From NCBI RefSeq assembly GCF_900112105.1, contig NZ_FOKV01000003.1, positions 372,001 to 436,000 on the forward strand: 64,000 bases of DNA, read 5' to 3'. Made by a program: the position numbers and the translations under genes. This document shows, piece after piece, positions 7,391 to 17,311 of the stretch. The notes below the pieces were generated by a model. It was not told the origin of the DNA. It made no database searches and saw only the letters and a program-made list of their open reading frames with translations. Positions within the stretch are counted from its first letter, which is position 1; every line of letters starts with the position of its first letter. The DNA comes from Zunongwangia mangrovi (GTDB lineage: Bacteria > Bacteroidota > Bacteroidia > Flavobacteriales > Flavobacteriaceae).

Positions 7391-9799
7391 TTACATCAAT
7401 TTTGGGAATTTCTTGGGATTGCTTTCATGCATAATAGCGTAAACTTTTTCAAAAACATCTTCATGTGACGGTTTAGAGAAATAATCACCATCACTACCAT
7501 AAGCCGGGCGATGTTCTTTAGCAGTTAGCGTTTGTGGCTTACTATCTAAATATCGCCATGCATCCTGCTCTTCTAAGATTTTTTGAAGAATATAGGAAGA
7601 AGCACCGCCTGGTACATCTTCATCGATAACCAGTAAGCGATTTGTTTTCTTTACGCTTTCAACAATATCTTTAGCAGTATCGAAAGGAATCAGAGACTGA
7701 ACATCGATAATTTCAACATCTATACCCGCTTCGGCAAGTAGTTCATCAGCGGTTTGTTCAATTATTCTTAGTGTCGAGCCATAAGAAACTAACGTTATAT
7801 CCTTACCTTCTCTAAGGGTTTCTACTTTACCAATTGGGGTTTTAAATTCTCCAAGGTTTTCTGGTAAACGTTCCTTTAAACGATAACCATTAAGACATTC
7901 TACAATTAAAGCAGGATTATCCAGATCGAGTAAATTATTGTAGAAGCCGGCAGCTTTTGTCATGTTTCTTGGTACCAGCACAAAAACTCCACGAATTAAA
8001 TTTAAAATCCCACCAAGTTGAGAACCACTGTGCCAAATTCCTTCTAATCGATGTCCTCGTGTTCTTACGATTAATGGGTTTTTCTGCTTTCCTTTAGTTC
8101 TGTAATGTAAAGTAGAAAGATCGTCACTAATAGTTTGTAAGGCATACATTACGTAATCTAAATACTGAATTTCTGCAATAGGGCGTAAACCTCTTAGCGA
8201 AAGACCAATTCCCTGTCCCAGGATCGTGGCTTCGCGAATTCCGGTATCAGCAACACGGTAAGATCCATATTTTTTTTGAAGACCTTCTAAGCCCTGATTT
8301 ACATCACCAATTTCACCAGCATCTTCTCCAAAAATTAAGGTTTCTGGACGCGTTTCAAAGATCTTATCAAAATTATCTCTAATCACGATTCGCGCATCTA
8401 CCATTTTAGCTTCATCAGCATATACCGGTAAAACTTCTGTGTCTATAGCTTTGTTGGTGCTATATAAGTGACTACTATATTCATCGAAAGACTGGTCGTT
8501 AAAATTGTTGATCCAGCTTATAAGCTCATTTTTATCTTCTCCGCTATAATTAGTAATATAACGTAGCGTTTTTCTTGCTAAAGAAAGGACATCCTTTTTT
8601 AATGGTTCTTTAGTGCTATTTAATTTTTTAATTAGTGGCTTTAAACTTTCGGCAGCATCACTGTTCTTGGCGATATTATTAAGAATTTGAAGCAATTCTT
8701 TCTGCTTATCCTTATTAGGATTTAAGTAAGCATTCCAGGCACGCTTTTTACCTTCTCTAACTTCGCGTTTAATATCTTTATCGAGCTGTTCTATTTCCTC
8801 AGGAGTACTGAAGCCATTATCTATGATCCACTCTCTAAATTTTACGTTACAATCGTATTCCTTCTCCCATGCAAGACGTTTATCACTTTTATAACGCTCA
8901 TGAGAACCTGAAGTAGAATGTCCCTGCGGTTGTGTTAATTCAACGACATGGATAAGAACAGGGCAATGCTCTGTTCTTGCGATTTGTTGCGCTTTATCGT
9001 AAGCTTCAACAAGTGCTACATAATCCCAACCATTTACAACGATGATCTCGTAACCATTGTTTTGATCTTCATCGCGTTGGAAACCTTTTAAGACTTCAGA
9101 AATACTCTCTTTTGTAGTTTGATGTTTCGCATGTACAGAAATCCCATATTCATCATCCCAAACACTTAGTACCATTGGTACTTGTAAAACACCTGCAGCG
9201 TTTACAGTTTCCCAAAAATGCCCTTCACTGGTACTCGCATTTCCAATAGTACCCCATGCGATCTCGTTCCCGTTCTCCGAAAATTTTTCAGCATCTATAC
9301 CATCAACATGTCTGTAAATTTTAGAAGCCTGTGCTAAGCCTAACAATCTTGGCATTTGGCCGGCAGTTGGAGAAATATCTGCACTAGAATTTTTCTGCTG
9401 CATCAAATTTTTCCAGCTTCCGTCTTCATTAATGTTATGAGAAATAAAGTGACCACCCATTTGGCGGCCGGCAGACATTGGTTCGTTAGCAATATCGGTA
9501 TCGGCATAAAGCCCGGCGAAAAAGTTTTCGATGCTTAGGGCGTCGATTGCCATCATAAAAGTTTGGTCGCGGTAGTAACCAGATCTAAAATCACCATTTT
9601 TAAAGCTTTTAGCCATAGCCAGCTGCGGCAATTCTTTTCCGTCTCCAAAAATCCCAAATTTGGCTTTCCCGGTAAGTACTTCTCGTCTTCCCAGTAAGCT
9701 ACATTCGCGGCTCGTTACGGCAACTTTGTAATCTTCTAAAACCTGAGTTTTAAAATCTTCGTAAGAAATCGATTCTTTAGTTTCGGTTTCGCTTTGCAT
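7391..9799 (-). CDS. Fused E1 alpha/beta 2-oxoacid dehydrogenase
   Basis: Thiamine-diphosphate E1 component of a branched-chain-type 2-oxoacid dehydrogenase complex, with alpha and beta subunits fused in one chain of 802 residues. The alpha part (about 10-400) holds the thiamine-pyrophosphate segment 'GTIGNASTSEGHFWETVNAA' near residue 183 and 'HSTSGSHERY'; the beta part (about 455-802) holds 'IFGEDAGEIGDVNQG', 'IAEIQYLDYVMYA' and 'LLVIDEDVPGGASSYI'. Such fusions are common in Bacteroidota and act with E2/E3 enzymes encoded elsewhere; 2-oxoisovalerate is the likely substrate but is not proven. The frame opens at a TTG at 9823, but that codon lies inside the -7 promoter element, so the ATG at 9799 is taken as the start. 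Confidence 0.9.
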   Translation of the reverse strand: MQSETETKESISYEDFKTQVLEDYKVAVTSRECSLLGRREVLTGKAKFGIFGDGKELPQLAMAKSFKNGDFRSGYYRDQTFMMAIDALSIENFFAGLYADTDIANEPMSAGRQMGGHFISHNINEDGSWKNLMQQKNSSADISPTAGQMPRLLGLAQASKIYRHVDGIDAEKFSENGNEIAWGTIGNASTSEGHFWETVNAAGVLQVPMVLSVWDDEYGISVHAKHQTTKESISEVLKGFQRDEDQNNGYEIIVVNGWDYVALVEAYDKAQQIARTEHCPVLIHVVELTQPQGHSTSGSHERYKSDKRLAWEKEYDCNVKFREWIIDNGFSTPEEIEQLDKDIKREVREGKKRAWNAYLNPNKDKQKELLQILNNIAKNSDAAESLKPLIKKLNSTKEPLKKDVLSLARKTLRYITNYSGEDKNELISWINNFNDQSFDEYSSHLYSTNKAIDTEVLPVYADEAKMVDARIVIRDNFDKIFETRPETLIFGEDAGEIGDVNQGLEGLQKKYGSYRVADTGIREATILGQGIGLSLRGLRPIAEIQYLDYVMYALQTISDDLSTLHYRTKGKQKNPLIVRTRGHRLEGIWHSGSQLGGILNLIRGVFVLVPRNMTKAAGFYNNLLDLDNPALIVECLNGYRLKERLPENLGEFKTPIGKVETLREGKDITLVSYGSTLRIIEQTADELLAEAGIDVEIIDVQSLIPFDTAKDIVESVKKTNRLLVIDEDVPGGASSYILQKILEEQDAWRYLDSKPQTLTAKEHRPAYGSDGDYFSKPSHEDVFEKVYAIMHESNPKKFPKLM

Positions 9800-9820
9800 G
9801 AACTTCTTTTTTGGATCACA

Positions 9821-9851
9821 CAAATATAGCTAAAATTAGAATTATACACAA
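9821..9851 (-). promoter_or_regulatory. Promoter of the E1 dehydrogenase gene
   Basis: Read on the minus strand: TTG (9851-9849), a 20-base spacer and TATATTTG (9828-9821), an exact match to the Bacteroidota promoter consensus. It rules out the upstream TTG codon as a start and leaves a leader of only about 15 bases. Confidence 0.75.
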
Positions 9852-9995
9852 TTCATAAAAATCCTTATATTTTAAATATAACATATTTTAACATTGGTTA
9901 AATTGAAATTATTTAAAAAATATTCGTGATTTTTCGTTTTTATTGAATTCTTTAAAATTTACTTATAAAAAAAATTGGTGCAAAAAACTTTAATA

Positions 9996-12812
9996 TCAAT
10001 ACCATCTACGGGTAAAAAGCCTGATTAACGTATTGATATCCAGCGATACAATAAATCGTATTTTTTGATCGTAATCTGGCTGAGCGATCTCCCAAGCCAG
10101 ATTAGAGTAAACTGGGAAAAAAACTTCAAAATAATCTTCAACAAGTGCCACGCGAACACCAGAGTCATATAGAAATTGGCTATTTTCGCCTCTGTTTTTT
10201 ACTATTCCTGCATCACCATAAGCAAAGATCCATTTCCAAATATTGGTGCTGGCGTTCACAGTAGTAATCCATTGGTTGGCATATTCTGGCATTACCTGCG
10301 ATTTAAAACCACCTTCAGCCATAATGATCTGCTGGCTAAATAGACCATCACCTTCGCTTCTTCCGTAGTAATTATAATCGAAAAGATAATCTGTTGGCCT
10401 GTCTAAAGCAAAGCTGAAATAATCTGCATCTTGCTGAAGATCACTATAAATAAAAGTACCACCATAAAACCGAAGATTGATCTGGCGATTGTTTTTAAAC
10501 AATTTTCTATACTGAAGGCTTAGTGAGACTTTACTGAAATTTTCTGCCAGTTGATAATCGATCACTGCTGAAGTACGATCCACCAGATAAGAGTTTCCAT
10601 AGCCATAACGCACATTAAAAACATTGTAATTAGGTGATGTTTGGGTTTGATCGAAAGGATTTTCATCGCGATCTACATTAATATTTCTAATCGATAAACT
10701 TTGTCTCTCATTATTTCTAAGATTTTGCGGTCTAAATACAAAATTTAGGTAAGGGGTATATCTGCGATAAAAAAGATCGTAGCCGTAAGAAAATCGGTTT
10801 CCGCCAATTCCCATACGAATAGTTCTTAGATCCTGATTGTCGTAGCGCCAGGTGTAACTAATATTAGCACTTCCTACTACGGTGTTACTATTAAAACCGT
10901 ATTTAGGCGAAATTCTAAAACTAAGATCTTTGGCCAAAAATGTGGTGTTGTACATTTTTGGACCAATAGAGATTCCGTCGTATAGGTTATAATCAAATTC
11001 TGGCGTGAAGAATACCTGCGCATATTTTGGATCCTCAATATCTTCTAATAATCTAAATTGAATTGGTTTATTAAAGAGTTTACTAACGCCTCGAAAATTA
11101 TTACGCTGATTATATTCTGGGATTACCTGCTCGTAATTAAGCGCAATTCGTTCAGCATCATTTCTTGGGATCGTTACTTGCTTTTCTTTGCCAATATTAT
11201 CTACCCATCTTTTATAAATGATCTGGTCGTCTTTAATCCCGTAGAGCGAAACTGGCATATTATTGTCTCGCTTATTTTTAATGGTAACCTTAAGGGAGTC
11301 TTTACTCTTTTTAAGTTTCGATATTTTAAAGTCTATTTTTTTTCTAGTATTCACGTAGTCTTCAAAAAACCAGTCTAAATTTTTATTGGCATTTTTGCGT
11401 AATATCGATTCAAAATTCTGTCTCGTTCCAAGTTGAAGTCGGTTTTCCGAATAGAATTCAGAAATAGTTTTTTTTACAGGTTCACTACCCAGGTAATCTT
11501 CCAAATATTTTATGCCAATTCCTGCTTTATAAGGATTAGCGATATTTACATTGAATTTTAGCAATGAATCCTTGCTGCTTCCCAACGGCTGATCAATATT
11601 TAGCCTGGCCATATTCATGTACAGAAATTGGTATTGATCGTTAAATTCTAAATCTGCTGCATGAAACCACCGTAATCCAATAATCTTACTAAGACTACCA
11701 ATAAGTTTCATTTTTGGATAATAACGGTCTACATAATCGATCATTAAGCAGATCGCAATAGCATCATGAACCCATTGATCTTGCTGCGGATCTAATAGTA
11801 AACTGTTACTTAAAAAGTTATTGGTAATCGTTTTTAATTGCTGAATATCATAGTTGAATCCATCTGGGAAAGGTCTTATAAAATCGGGTAATTGATTTAA
11901 GCCATAAACCGGGTTTTTTAAATAATCTTCTTTAGTGATCAATATTTTTTGATGCGGATATTCTCCTAATCGTTCCTGAAGAAAATCGAAGATGCGGGTA
12001 AGAATAATATCTTTAATTTCAGGTTGTAATCCATCATCATCAAGATTGGTTACCAATTGATGTTGCCCAACAGGTAAAGTTTCTGGCTCGTAAGTTTGTG
12101 TAAGTAAAAGCTCAGATTCTACACGATTTTCACCAGTTAGTCTAATATGCCTGCGGTTTCCGGCAGCATAATTATGAAAAATATTTAATGCAGTAGATGG
12201 AAAGAATTCGGTAGGAACGTCTAATTGAATATCTAAATTTGCCGGTGGCGTATACTGCTCACCAATATCTTTATGGCTATATAATTTCCATTCACCATCA
12301 TAAACAGCAGGAGTTAGATACCAGAATTTTAGTTTATAATTTCCGTCGCTACTCACCCCAAAACGAGTAAATTTATCACTGGGGATTTTTACGCTATACT
12401 TAAATTTTAAATTGATCTTTTCGCCAGGTTGCAACTTTTTATTCAGCAGAACTCTTAAAATGTCTGGATGATTTTGTGGCCTGATCCAAACAAGGTCGTT
12501 GTTATTATAAGTAACTTTTTCTAGGCTTGTATAGCCTTTTTCTTCTGGCTTAGAAAAATGAAATTTACGAACATATTCCTCCCCAAACCTTCGGGCCAGG
12601 GGAGTGTTCTTGTCTTTAAATGCATTTGCCCAATCATTAAGATAGATTTCCCTAATCGGCTCTTTGACCGTATTAACATAAGTAAGTTGTTGATCAATGT
12701 AAATTGTTCTTTCTTCTTTGTTAAGCTCAGCGTTTATTAAAATCTGATGCTGAGCCACAACACCATCTATCTTCAACAAGCAACAAAAAAAAAGTACAAA
12801 AAGGGTTCTCAA
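9996..12812 (-). CDS. M1-peptidase-like outer-membrane protein without zinc motif
   Basis: A 938-residue exported protein. Residues 1-21 are a signal peptide; residues about 25-460 follow the plan of M1 (gluzincin) aminopeptidases: beta-rich N-domain, then 'YGLNQLPDFIRPF' in the place of the substrate motif and 'DQWVHDAIAICLMIDYVDRYYP' in the place of the usual 'WLNEGLATYLE' helix. The zinc motif HEXXH should fall at about residues 325-332, but the sequence reads 'QLKTITNN', and no HEXXH occurs anywhere, so zinc-peptidase activity is unlikely. From about residue 600 a repeated beta-strand pattern ending in aromatic WY indicates an outer-membrane barrel. The start is a TTG: an in-frame stop lies four codons upstream and no ATG would keep the signal peptide. 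Confidence 0.7.
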   Translation of the reverse strand: MRTLFVLFFCCLLKIDGVVAQHQILINAELNKEERTIYIDQQLTYVNTVKEPIREIYLNDWANAFKDKNTPLARRFGEEYVRKFHFSKPEEKGYTSLEKVTYNNNDLVWIRPQNHPDILRVLLNKKLQPGEKINLKFKYSVKIPSDKFTRFGVSSDGNYKLKFWYLTPAVYDGEWKLYSHKDIGEQYTPPANLDIQLDVPTEFFPSTALNIFHNYAAGNRRHIRLTGENRVESELLLTQTYEPETLPVGQHQLVTNLDDDGLQPEIKDIILTRIFDFLQERLGEYPHQKILITKEDYLKNPVYGLNQLPDFIRPFPDGFNYDIQQLKTITNNFLSNSLLLDPQQDQWVHDAIAICLMIDYVDRYYPKMKLIGSLSKIIGLRWFHAADLEFNDQYQFLYMNMARLNIDQPLGSSKDSLLKFNVNIANPYKAGIGIKYLEDYLGSEPVKKTISEFYSENRLQLGTRQNFESILRKNANKNLDWFFEDYVNTRKKIDFKISKLKKSKDSLKVTIKNKRDNNMPVSLYGIKDDQIIYKRWVDNIGKEKQVTIPRNDAERIALNYEQVIPEYNQRNNFRGVSKLFNKPIQFRLLEDIEDPKYAQVFFTPEFDYNLYDGISIGPKMYNTTFLAKDLSFRISPKYGFNSNTVVGSANISYTWRYDNQDLRTIRMGIGGNRFSYGYDLFYRRYTPYLNFVFRPQNLRNNERQSLSIRNINVDRDENPFDQTQTSPNYNVFNVRYGYGNSYLVDRTSAVIDYQLAENFSKVSLSLQYRKLFKNNRQINLRFYGGTFIYSDLQQDADYFSFALDRPTDYLFDYNYYGRSEGDGLFSQQIIMAEGGFKSQVMPEYANQWITTVNASTNIWKWIFAYGDAGIVKNRGENSQFLYDSGVRVALVEDYFEVFFPVYSNLAWEIAQPDYDQKIRFIVSLDINTLIRLFTRRWY

Positions 12813-12868
12813 AGGGGAATTTTACATTTTAAATTCTATCATATTTACGAAAACAATAAATGTCTGGT

Positions 12869-13558
12869 TTAGAAATTAGGGCTAAGATTGTATTCATCAT
12901 AGAATTTATCTAAAATTTCGATAACTTCTTCTGGAGTATCTACAACCTGTACAAGATCCATATCTGGAGCGCTAATATTCTTAAAGCTATCTAATAACGT
13001 TGTTTTTATCCAGTCTACCAAACCGCTCCAAAATTCGCTTCCCACTAAAATAATTGGGAATTTGTCGATCTTATGTGTTTGAATTAAAGTAATAGCTTCA
13101 AATAATTCATCTAAAGTTCCAAAACCGCCCGGCATTACTACAAAGCCCTGTGAGTATTTTACAAACATCACTTTTCTCACGAAGAAATAATCGAAATCTA
13201 AACTCTTATCATTATCGATATATGGATTGTCGTGCTGCTCGAAAGGTAATTCAATATTAAGTCCTACAGATGTTCCTCCGGCAAGGTGAGCGCCTTTGTT
13301 TCCTGCTTCCATGATTCCGGGACCACCACCGGTAATAATTCCGTAGCCATGATCTACGATCTTTTTGGCAACATCTTCAGTAAGCTTATAATACTTCATA
13401 TCTGGTTTTGTACGAGCAGAACCGAATATCGAAACACATGGGCCAATCTGACTCAGTTTTTCGTATCCGTTTACAAATTCGCCCATAATCTTAAAGATCG
13501 CCCAGCTATCATTTGTTTTTATCTCATTCCAGGTTTTTCCTCCTTGTTTTGGTATCAT
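12869..13558 (-). CDS. LOG family protein (TIGR00730 Rossmann fold)
   Basis: A 229-residue protein of the LOG/lysine-decarboxylase-like family, whose characterised members are cytokinin riboside 5'-monophosphate phosphoribohydrolases or general nucleotide hydrolases. The diagnostic motifs are 'GGGPGIMEAGNKGA' and 'PGGFGTLDELFE' (PGGxGTxxE, substrate and catalytic site). Bacterial members often cleave AMP or related nucleotides to ribose 5-phosphate and base; the physiological role here is not known. It follows uvrA on the minus strand with a 92-base gap that holds a small CCCGAT/ATCGGG hairpin, and precedes the M1-like gene by 56 bases. Confidence 0.9.
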   Translation of the reverse strand: MIPKQGGKTWNEIKTNDSWAIFKIMGEFVNGYEKLSQIGPCVSIFGSARTKPDMKYYKLTEDVAKKIVDHGYGIITGGGPGIMEAGNKGAHLAGGTSVGLNIELPFEQHDNPYIDNDKSLDFDYFFVRKVMFVKYSQGFVVMPGGFGTLDELFEAITLIQTHKIDKFPIILVGSEFWSGLVDWIKTTLLDSFKNISAPDMDLVQVVDTPEEVIEILDKFYDEYNLSPNF

Positions 13559-13650
13559 TCTTTTAATCTTTTACCCGATAATCGGGATTAAATGTTCCGT
13601 TTTAATTCAGATAACTATCGTCATCCGGATTGCTCGGAATCATAATTATT

Positions 13651-16482
13651 TTATTTAAGTTCTTTTTTAAGGAATCTTGCCGTGTGGCTTTTTTTGTTTT
13701 TGGCAACTTCTTCAGGTGTGCCGGTTACGATTACTTCGCCGCCGCCTTTACCACCTTCAGGGCCAATATCGATAATATGGTCTGCCATTTTTATAACATC
13801 CAGATTATGCTCGATAATTAAAACAGTATTTCCTTTGTTGGTTAATTTATTCAGGACTTCCATTAAAACTCTAATATCTTCAAAATGAAGTCCGGTTGTT
13901 GGTTCGTCTAAAATATAAAAAGTATTTCCGGTATCACGTTTAGATAATTCTGTAGCTAATTTTATACGTTGCGCTTCACCACCAGAAAGTGTAGTACTTT
14001 GCTGCCCAAGCGTAACATAGCCTAAACCAACATTTTTGATGGTATTCAATTTTCTAAAGATCTTCGGGATAGGTTCAAAGAAATCTGTAGCTTCATCGAT
14101 GGTCATTTCTAACACATCTGCAATAGACTTTCCTTTATACCGAATTTCTAAAGTTTCACGGTTAAATCTTTTTCCGTGGCAGGTTTCACATTCAACATAA
14201 ACATCGGGTAAGAAGTTCATCTCGATCACTCGAAGTCCGCCACCTTTACAGGTTTCACAGCGCCCACCTTTTACATTAAAACTGAATCTTCCCGGTTTAT
14301 ATCCTCTAATTAAAGCTTCAGGAGTTTTAGCGAAAAGACTTCTAATTTCAGAAAAAACACCGGTATATGTCGCCGGGTTACTTCTTGGTGTACGCCCAAT
14401 TGGCGACTGATTGATGTCGATCACTTTATCGATATGATCTAAACCTTTGATTTTTTTATAAGGTTTAGGCTCTTTAACACCATTGAAATAATGCGCGTTC
14501 ATGATTGGGTAAAGCGTCTCGTTGATCAAGGTAGATTTTCCACTTCCAGAAACTCCCGTAACAGCGATCATTTTACCTAATGGAAATTCAATCGAAACAT
14601 TCTTCAGGTTATTTCCTGTTGCGCCGGTGAGTTTGATTTTCTTCCCGTTTCCTTTTCTTCTTTCCTTAGGAACCGCAATTTCTCGTTTTCCACTTAGATA
14701 ATCGGCAGTAAGCGTTCTATTCTTTTGCATTTCTGAAGGTGGTCCCTGGCTAATGATCTCACCACCATGCTTCCCGGCTTTTGGGCCAATATCGATCACA
14801 TGATCTGCACGCTCGATCATGTCCTTATCGTGTTCTACCACGATCACAGAGTTCCCAATATCACGTAAAGAAACCAGAGAGTTGATCAGTTTCTCGTTAT
14901 CACGCTGATGCAAACCAATACTTGGTTCATCTAAGATATAAAGTACACCAACCAATTGCGAACCAATTTGCGTAGCCAGTCTTATTCGTTGCGCTTCACC
15001 ACCCGATAAACTTTTTGAGCTTCGGTTTAAGTTTAAATAGGTAAGCCCAACATCTTCTAAGAATTTGAGTCGTGTTCTAATTTCTTTAACCACTTCAGTA
15101 GCGATCTTTTTTTGTTTTTCTGAAAGTCGGTCTTCAAGATCTTCAAAAAGTGCTACTAAATCACTAATATCAAGATTCGCTAATTCAGCGATATTTTTTT
15201 CGTCGATCTTAAAATAAAGCGATTCTTTCTTCAGCCTTGTACCGTTACAGCTTGGGCATTCGATCTTATCCATATATTCTTTCGCCCAGCGACGTAAAGA
15301 ACTAGAGTCATTATTTTTATAAGTCTCTTCGATAAAGGTAGCAACGCCTTCAAAATCGATCTTATATTCTCTGGTAATTCCTATGGTTTTAGATTCTTTG
15401 CTGAATTTTTCTTTTCCGCCGTACATGATCATATTCATGGCTTCCTGCGGAATTTTTTCGATAGGATCGTTCAGGCTAAAGTCAAAACGTTCTGCGATAA
15501 GCTGAAGTTGGGAGAATACCCAGTTCTTTTTTTGCGGCCCATGTGGAGCTAATCCACCGCTTTTAATCGACTTAGAGCGATCTGGAATAATTCGATCTTC
15601 ATTTACTTTATAAAGCGTCCCAATACCGCTACAGCTAGGGCAGGCACCTTTTGGAGAGTTGAATGAAAATGTATTTGGCTCTGGATTAGGATACGAGATT
15701 CCGGTGGTAGGACACATTAAGTTTCGACTAAAAAATCGAACCTCGCCGGTTTCCTGCTCCATGATCATAAGTACATCGTCGCCGTGATACATGGCGGTTT
15801 TTATACTTTCGTCCAAACGTTTTTGTGCATCGGTATTATCGTCGATCTTTAAACGATCGATCACGATCTCGATATCATGCGTTTTATATCGATCCAGCTT
15901 CATGCCTTTTACGATATCCCGAATTTCACCATTGGTTCTCACTTTTACAAAACCCTGTTTGGCGATATTCTCGAATAACTCACGGTAATGTCCTTTTCTG
16001 GATCTAATTACCGGAGCCAAAACACTTACACGTTTATCTTTATAATGTTCGATGATCAAATCCTTGATCTGATTATCGGTATAACTTACCATTTTCTCGC
16101 CTGTGTTGTAACTGTAAGCTTCACCGGCGCGGGCAAAAAGTAGCCTTAAGAAATCGTAAATTTCGGTAATCGTTCCTACCGTACTACGCGGATTCTTACT
16201 CGTAGTTTTTTGTTCGATCGCAATAACAGGAGAAAGACCTTCAATTTTATCTACATCAGGGCGCTCTAAACCGCCAAGAAACTGGCGAGCATAGGCAGAA
16301 AATGTTTCGATATAACGACGCTGACCTTCAGCATAGATCGTATCAAAAGCAAGGGAAGATTTCCCGGAGCCTGAAAGTCCCGTGATCACGACTAACTTTT
16401 CGCGGGGAATTTCGACATCAATATTTTTTAAATTATGAACTCTGGCTCCTAAAACCTCTATTTTTTCTTCAGTTTTCGTCAT
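13651..16482 (-). CDS. uvrA: Excinuclease ABC subunit A (UvrA)
   Basis: Damage-recognition ATPase of nucleotide excision repair, acting with UvrB and UvrC in the cytoplasm. The 943-residue product has both ABC ATPase halves: Walker A '[14 protein letters not shown]' and '[14 protein letters not shown]', signature motifs 'LSGGEAQRI' twice, and two zinc-finger cysteine sets ('CPSCSG', 'CPSCNG'; 'CETCKGGG', 'CETCHGKR'). The frame extends to a TTG at 16512, and an ATG lies at 16491, but the start at 16482 gives the family N-terminus '[20 protein letters not shown]' and leaves a short leader after the -7 element at 16500-16507. uvrB and uvrC are not in the window. Confidence 0.95.
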   Translation of the reverse strand: MTKTEEKIEVLGARVHNLKNIDVEIPREKLVVITGLSGSGKSSLAFDTIYAEGQRRYIETFSAYARQFLGGLERPDVDKIEGLSPVIAIEQKTTSKNPRSTVGTITEIYDFLRLLFARAGEAYSYNTGEKMVSYTDNQIKDLIIEHYKDKRVSVLAPVIRSRKGHYRELFENIAKQGFVKVRTNGEIRDIVKGMKLDRYKTHDIEIVIDRLKIDDNTDAQKRLDESIKTAMYHGDDVLMIMEQETGEVRFFSRNLMCPTTGISYPNPEPNTFSFNSPKGACPSCSGIGTLYKVNEDRIIPDRSKSIKSGGLAPHGPQKKNWVFSQLQLIAERFDFSLNDPIEKIPQEAMNMIMYGGKEKFSKESKTIGITREYKIDFEGVATFIEETYKNNDSSSLRRWAKEYMDKIECPSCNGTRLKKESLYFKIDEKNIAELANLDISDLVALFEDLEDRLSEKQKKIATEVVKEIRTRLKFLEDVGLTYLNLNRSSKSLSGGEAQRIRLATQIGSQLVGVLYILDEPSIGLHQRDNEKLINSLVSLRDIGNSVIVVEHDKDMIERADHVIDIGPKAGKHGGEIISQGPPSEMQKNRTLTADYLSGKREIAVPKERRKGNGKKIKLTGATGNNLKNVSIEFPLGKMIAVTGVSGSGKSTLINETLYPIMNAHYFNGVKEPKPYKKIKGLDHIDKVIDINQSPIGRTPRSNPATYTGVFSEIRSLFAKTPEALIRGYKPGRFSFNVKGGRCETCKGGGLRVIEMNFLPDVYVECETCHGKRFNRETLEIRYKGKSIADVLEMTIDEATDFFEPIPKIFRKLNTIKNVGLGYVTLGQQSTTLSGGEAQRIKLATELSKRDTGNTFYILDEPTTGLHFEDIRVLMEVLNKLTNKGNTVLIIEHNLDVIKMADHIIDIGPEGGKGGGEVIVTGTPEEVAKNKKSHTARFLKKELK

Positions 16483-16499
16483 ATTTTTCATCAAGATCG

Positions 16500-16507
16500 C
16501 AAAGTTA
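16500..16507 (-). promoter_or_regulatory. Candidate -7 element of the uvrA promoter
   Basis: TAACTTTG on the minus strand fits TAnnTTTG. The -33 position, 20 bases upstream, has TTT instead of TTG. It sits about 17 bases before the uvrA start chosen here. Confidence 0.5.
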
Positions 16508-16599
16508 CTCAATGCATTGCTAACTAAAAAGTAAGCAAAGTTTCACCATTGTTAATTTCAATCTAAATTTGAATAATTTTGTTGAATTTCGATTAGCAA

Positions 16600-17193
16600 T
16601 TACTGTTCCAGTAGTTCTTTTTTCCTTTTTTCTGAAAAAGCTTCAAGTTCAGCAAAAAATCTATAGAATTCATCTTTAAATTCATCGTAAAACGCTCTAA
16701 GCTCGTTTACAGATTGGTCCATTTTCGATCTAAACTTGGTGCGCTGGTTCATTTGCGATAAAATAAGTCCAATGCCATCGATCGTAGAATAAGTTACCAG
16801 CCAGTTATGCTCTATCATGTATGGCATAAAGTTTTTTACTCGCTTTGGCAAAACCTGGGGATTACGCTGAATAAGATCATAAAAATCCTGGCTGTAATCT
16901 TCTAATTTCATCTCGTGAAAATCACTCCAGTTTGCAGCTAAAAAATGATCATATAATATATCGACGATCACCGTACTGTAATGTGAATATTTATCGAAAA
17001 GCCTATGAACACTATGATGAACGATAGGATGGGAATCTGTAAACTCGTCGATGTTTCGATGTAAAGTGATTCCCTGTTGTACGGCTTTTGGATAGTCTAA
17101 ATATTGCTTTCCTTTTACAGAATCGGCTATAAAATTACCGATTTTTAGCATGTCATTATTTCCAGAGAGGTAGATGTGGGCCAGATAATTCAT
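16600..17193 (-). CDS. Acyl carrier protein phosphodiesterase-like protein (DUF479)
   Basis: A 197-residue protein of the AcpH/DUF479 family; the E. coli founder removes the phosphopantetheine arm of acyl carrier protein. Matching features are 'MNYLAHIYLSG', 'GNFIADSVKGK', 'GITLHRNIDEFTDSHP' and 'DILYDHFLAANW', which carry the conserved His and Asp residues of the HD-like metal site. The frame opens with a GTG at 17199; the ATG two codons later at 17193 is the more likely start and matches the usual 'MNYLAH' beginning. The gene is divergent from glmM and is separated from uvrA by about 120 bases, so it is probably transcribed alone. Activity on ACP is inferred only from the family. Confidence 0.8.
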   Translation of the reverse strand: MNYLAHIYLSGNNDMLKIGNFIADSVKGKQYLDYPKAVQQGITLHRNIDEFTDSHPIVHHSVHRLFDKYSHYSTVIVDILYDHFLAANWSDFHEMKLEDYSQDFYDLIQRNPQVLPKRVKNFMPYMIEHNWLVTYSTIDGIGLILSQMNQRTKFRSKMDQSVNELRAFYDEFKDEFYRFFAELEAFSEKRKKELLEQ

Positions 17194-17237
17194 TGCCACA
17201 ATATAACGATTCTACTTCTTTAAGTTTTGTTAAGATT

Positions 17238-17267
17238 TTGAGGAGGCGTGACATCCTGCTATATTTG
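17238..17267 (+). promoter_or_regulatory. Promoter of glmM
   Basis: TTG (17238-17240), a 19-base spacer and TATATTTG (17260-17267) fit the Bacteroidota consensus exactly. A small AGGGC/GCCCT hairpin (17273-17289) then lies in the leader before the start codon at 17312. Confidence 0.75.
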
Positions 17268-17311
17268 TAATAGGGCCAAAAAAAGCCCTTGGAAACAAAC
17301 AAACTTACAAC

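Noticed and set aside
9800-9823. Eight extra N-terminal codons of the E1 gene starting at TTG
   Set aside because: They overlap the -7 promoter element; the ATG at 9799 fits better.
17270-17291. Riboswitch or ribozyme in the glmM leader
   Set aside because: Only a five-base-pair hairpin is present; the leader is too short for a known sugar-sensing RNA.
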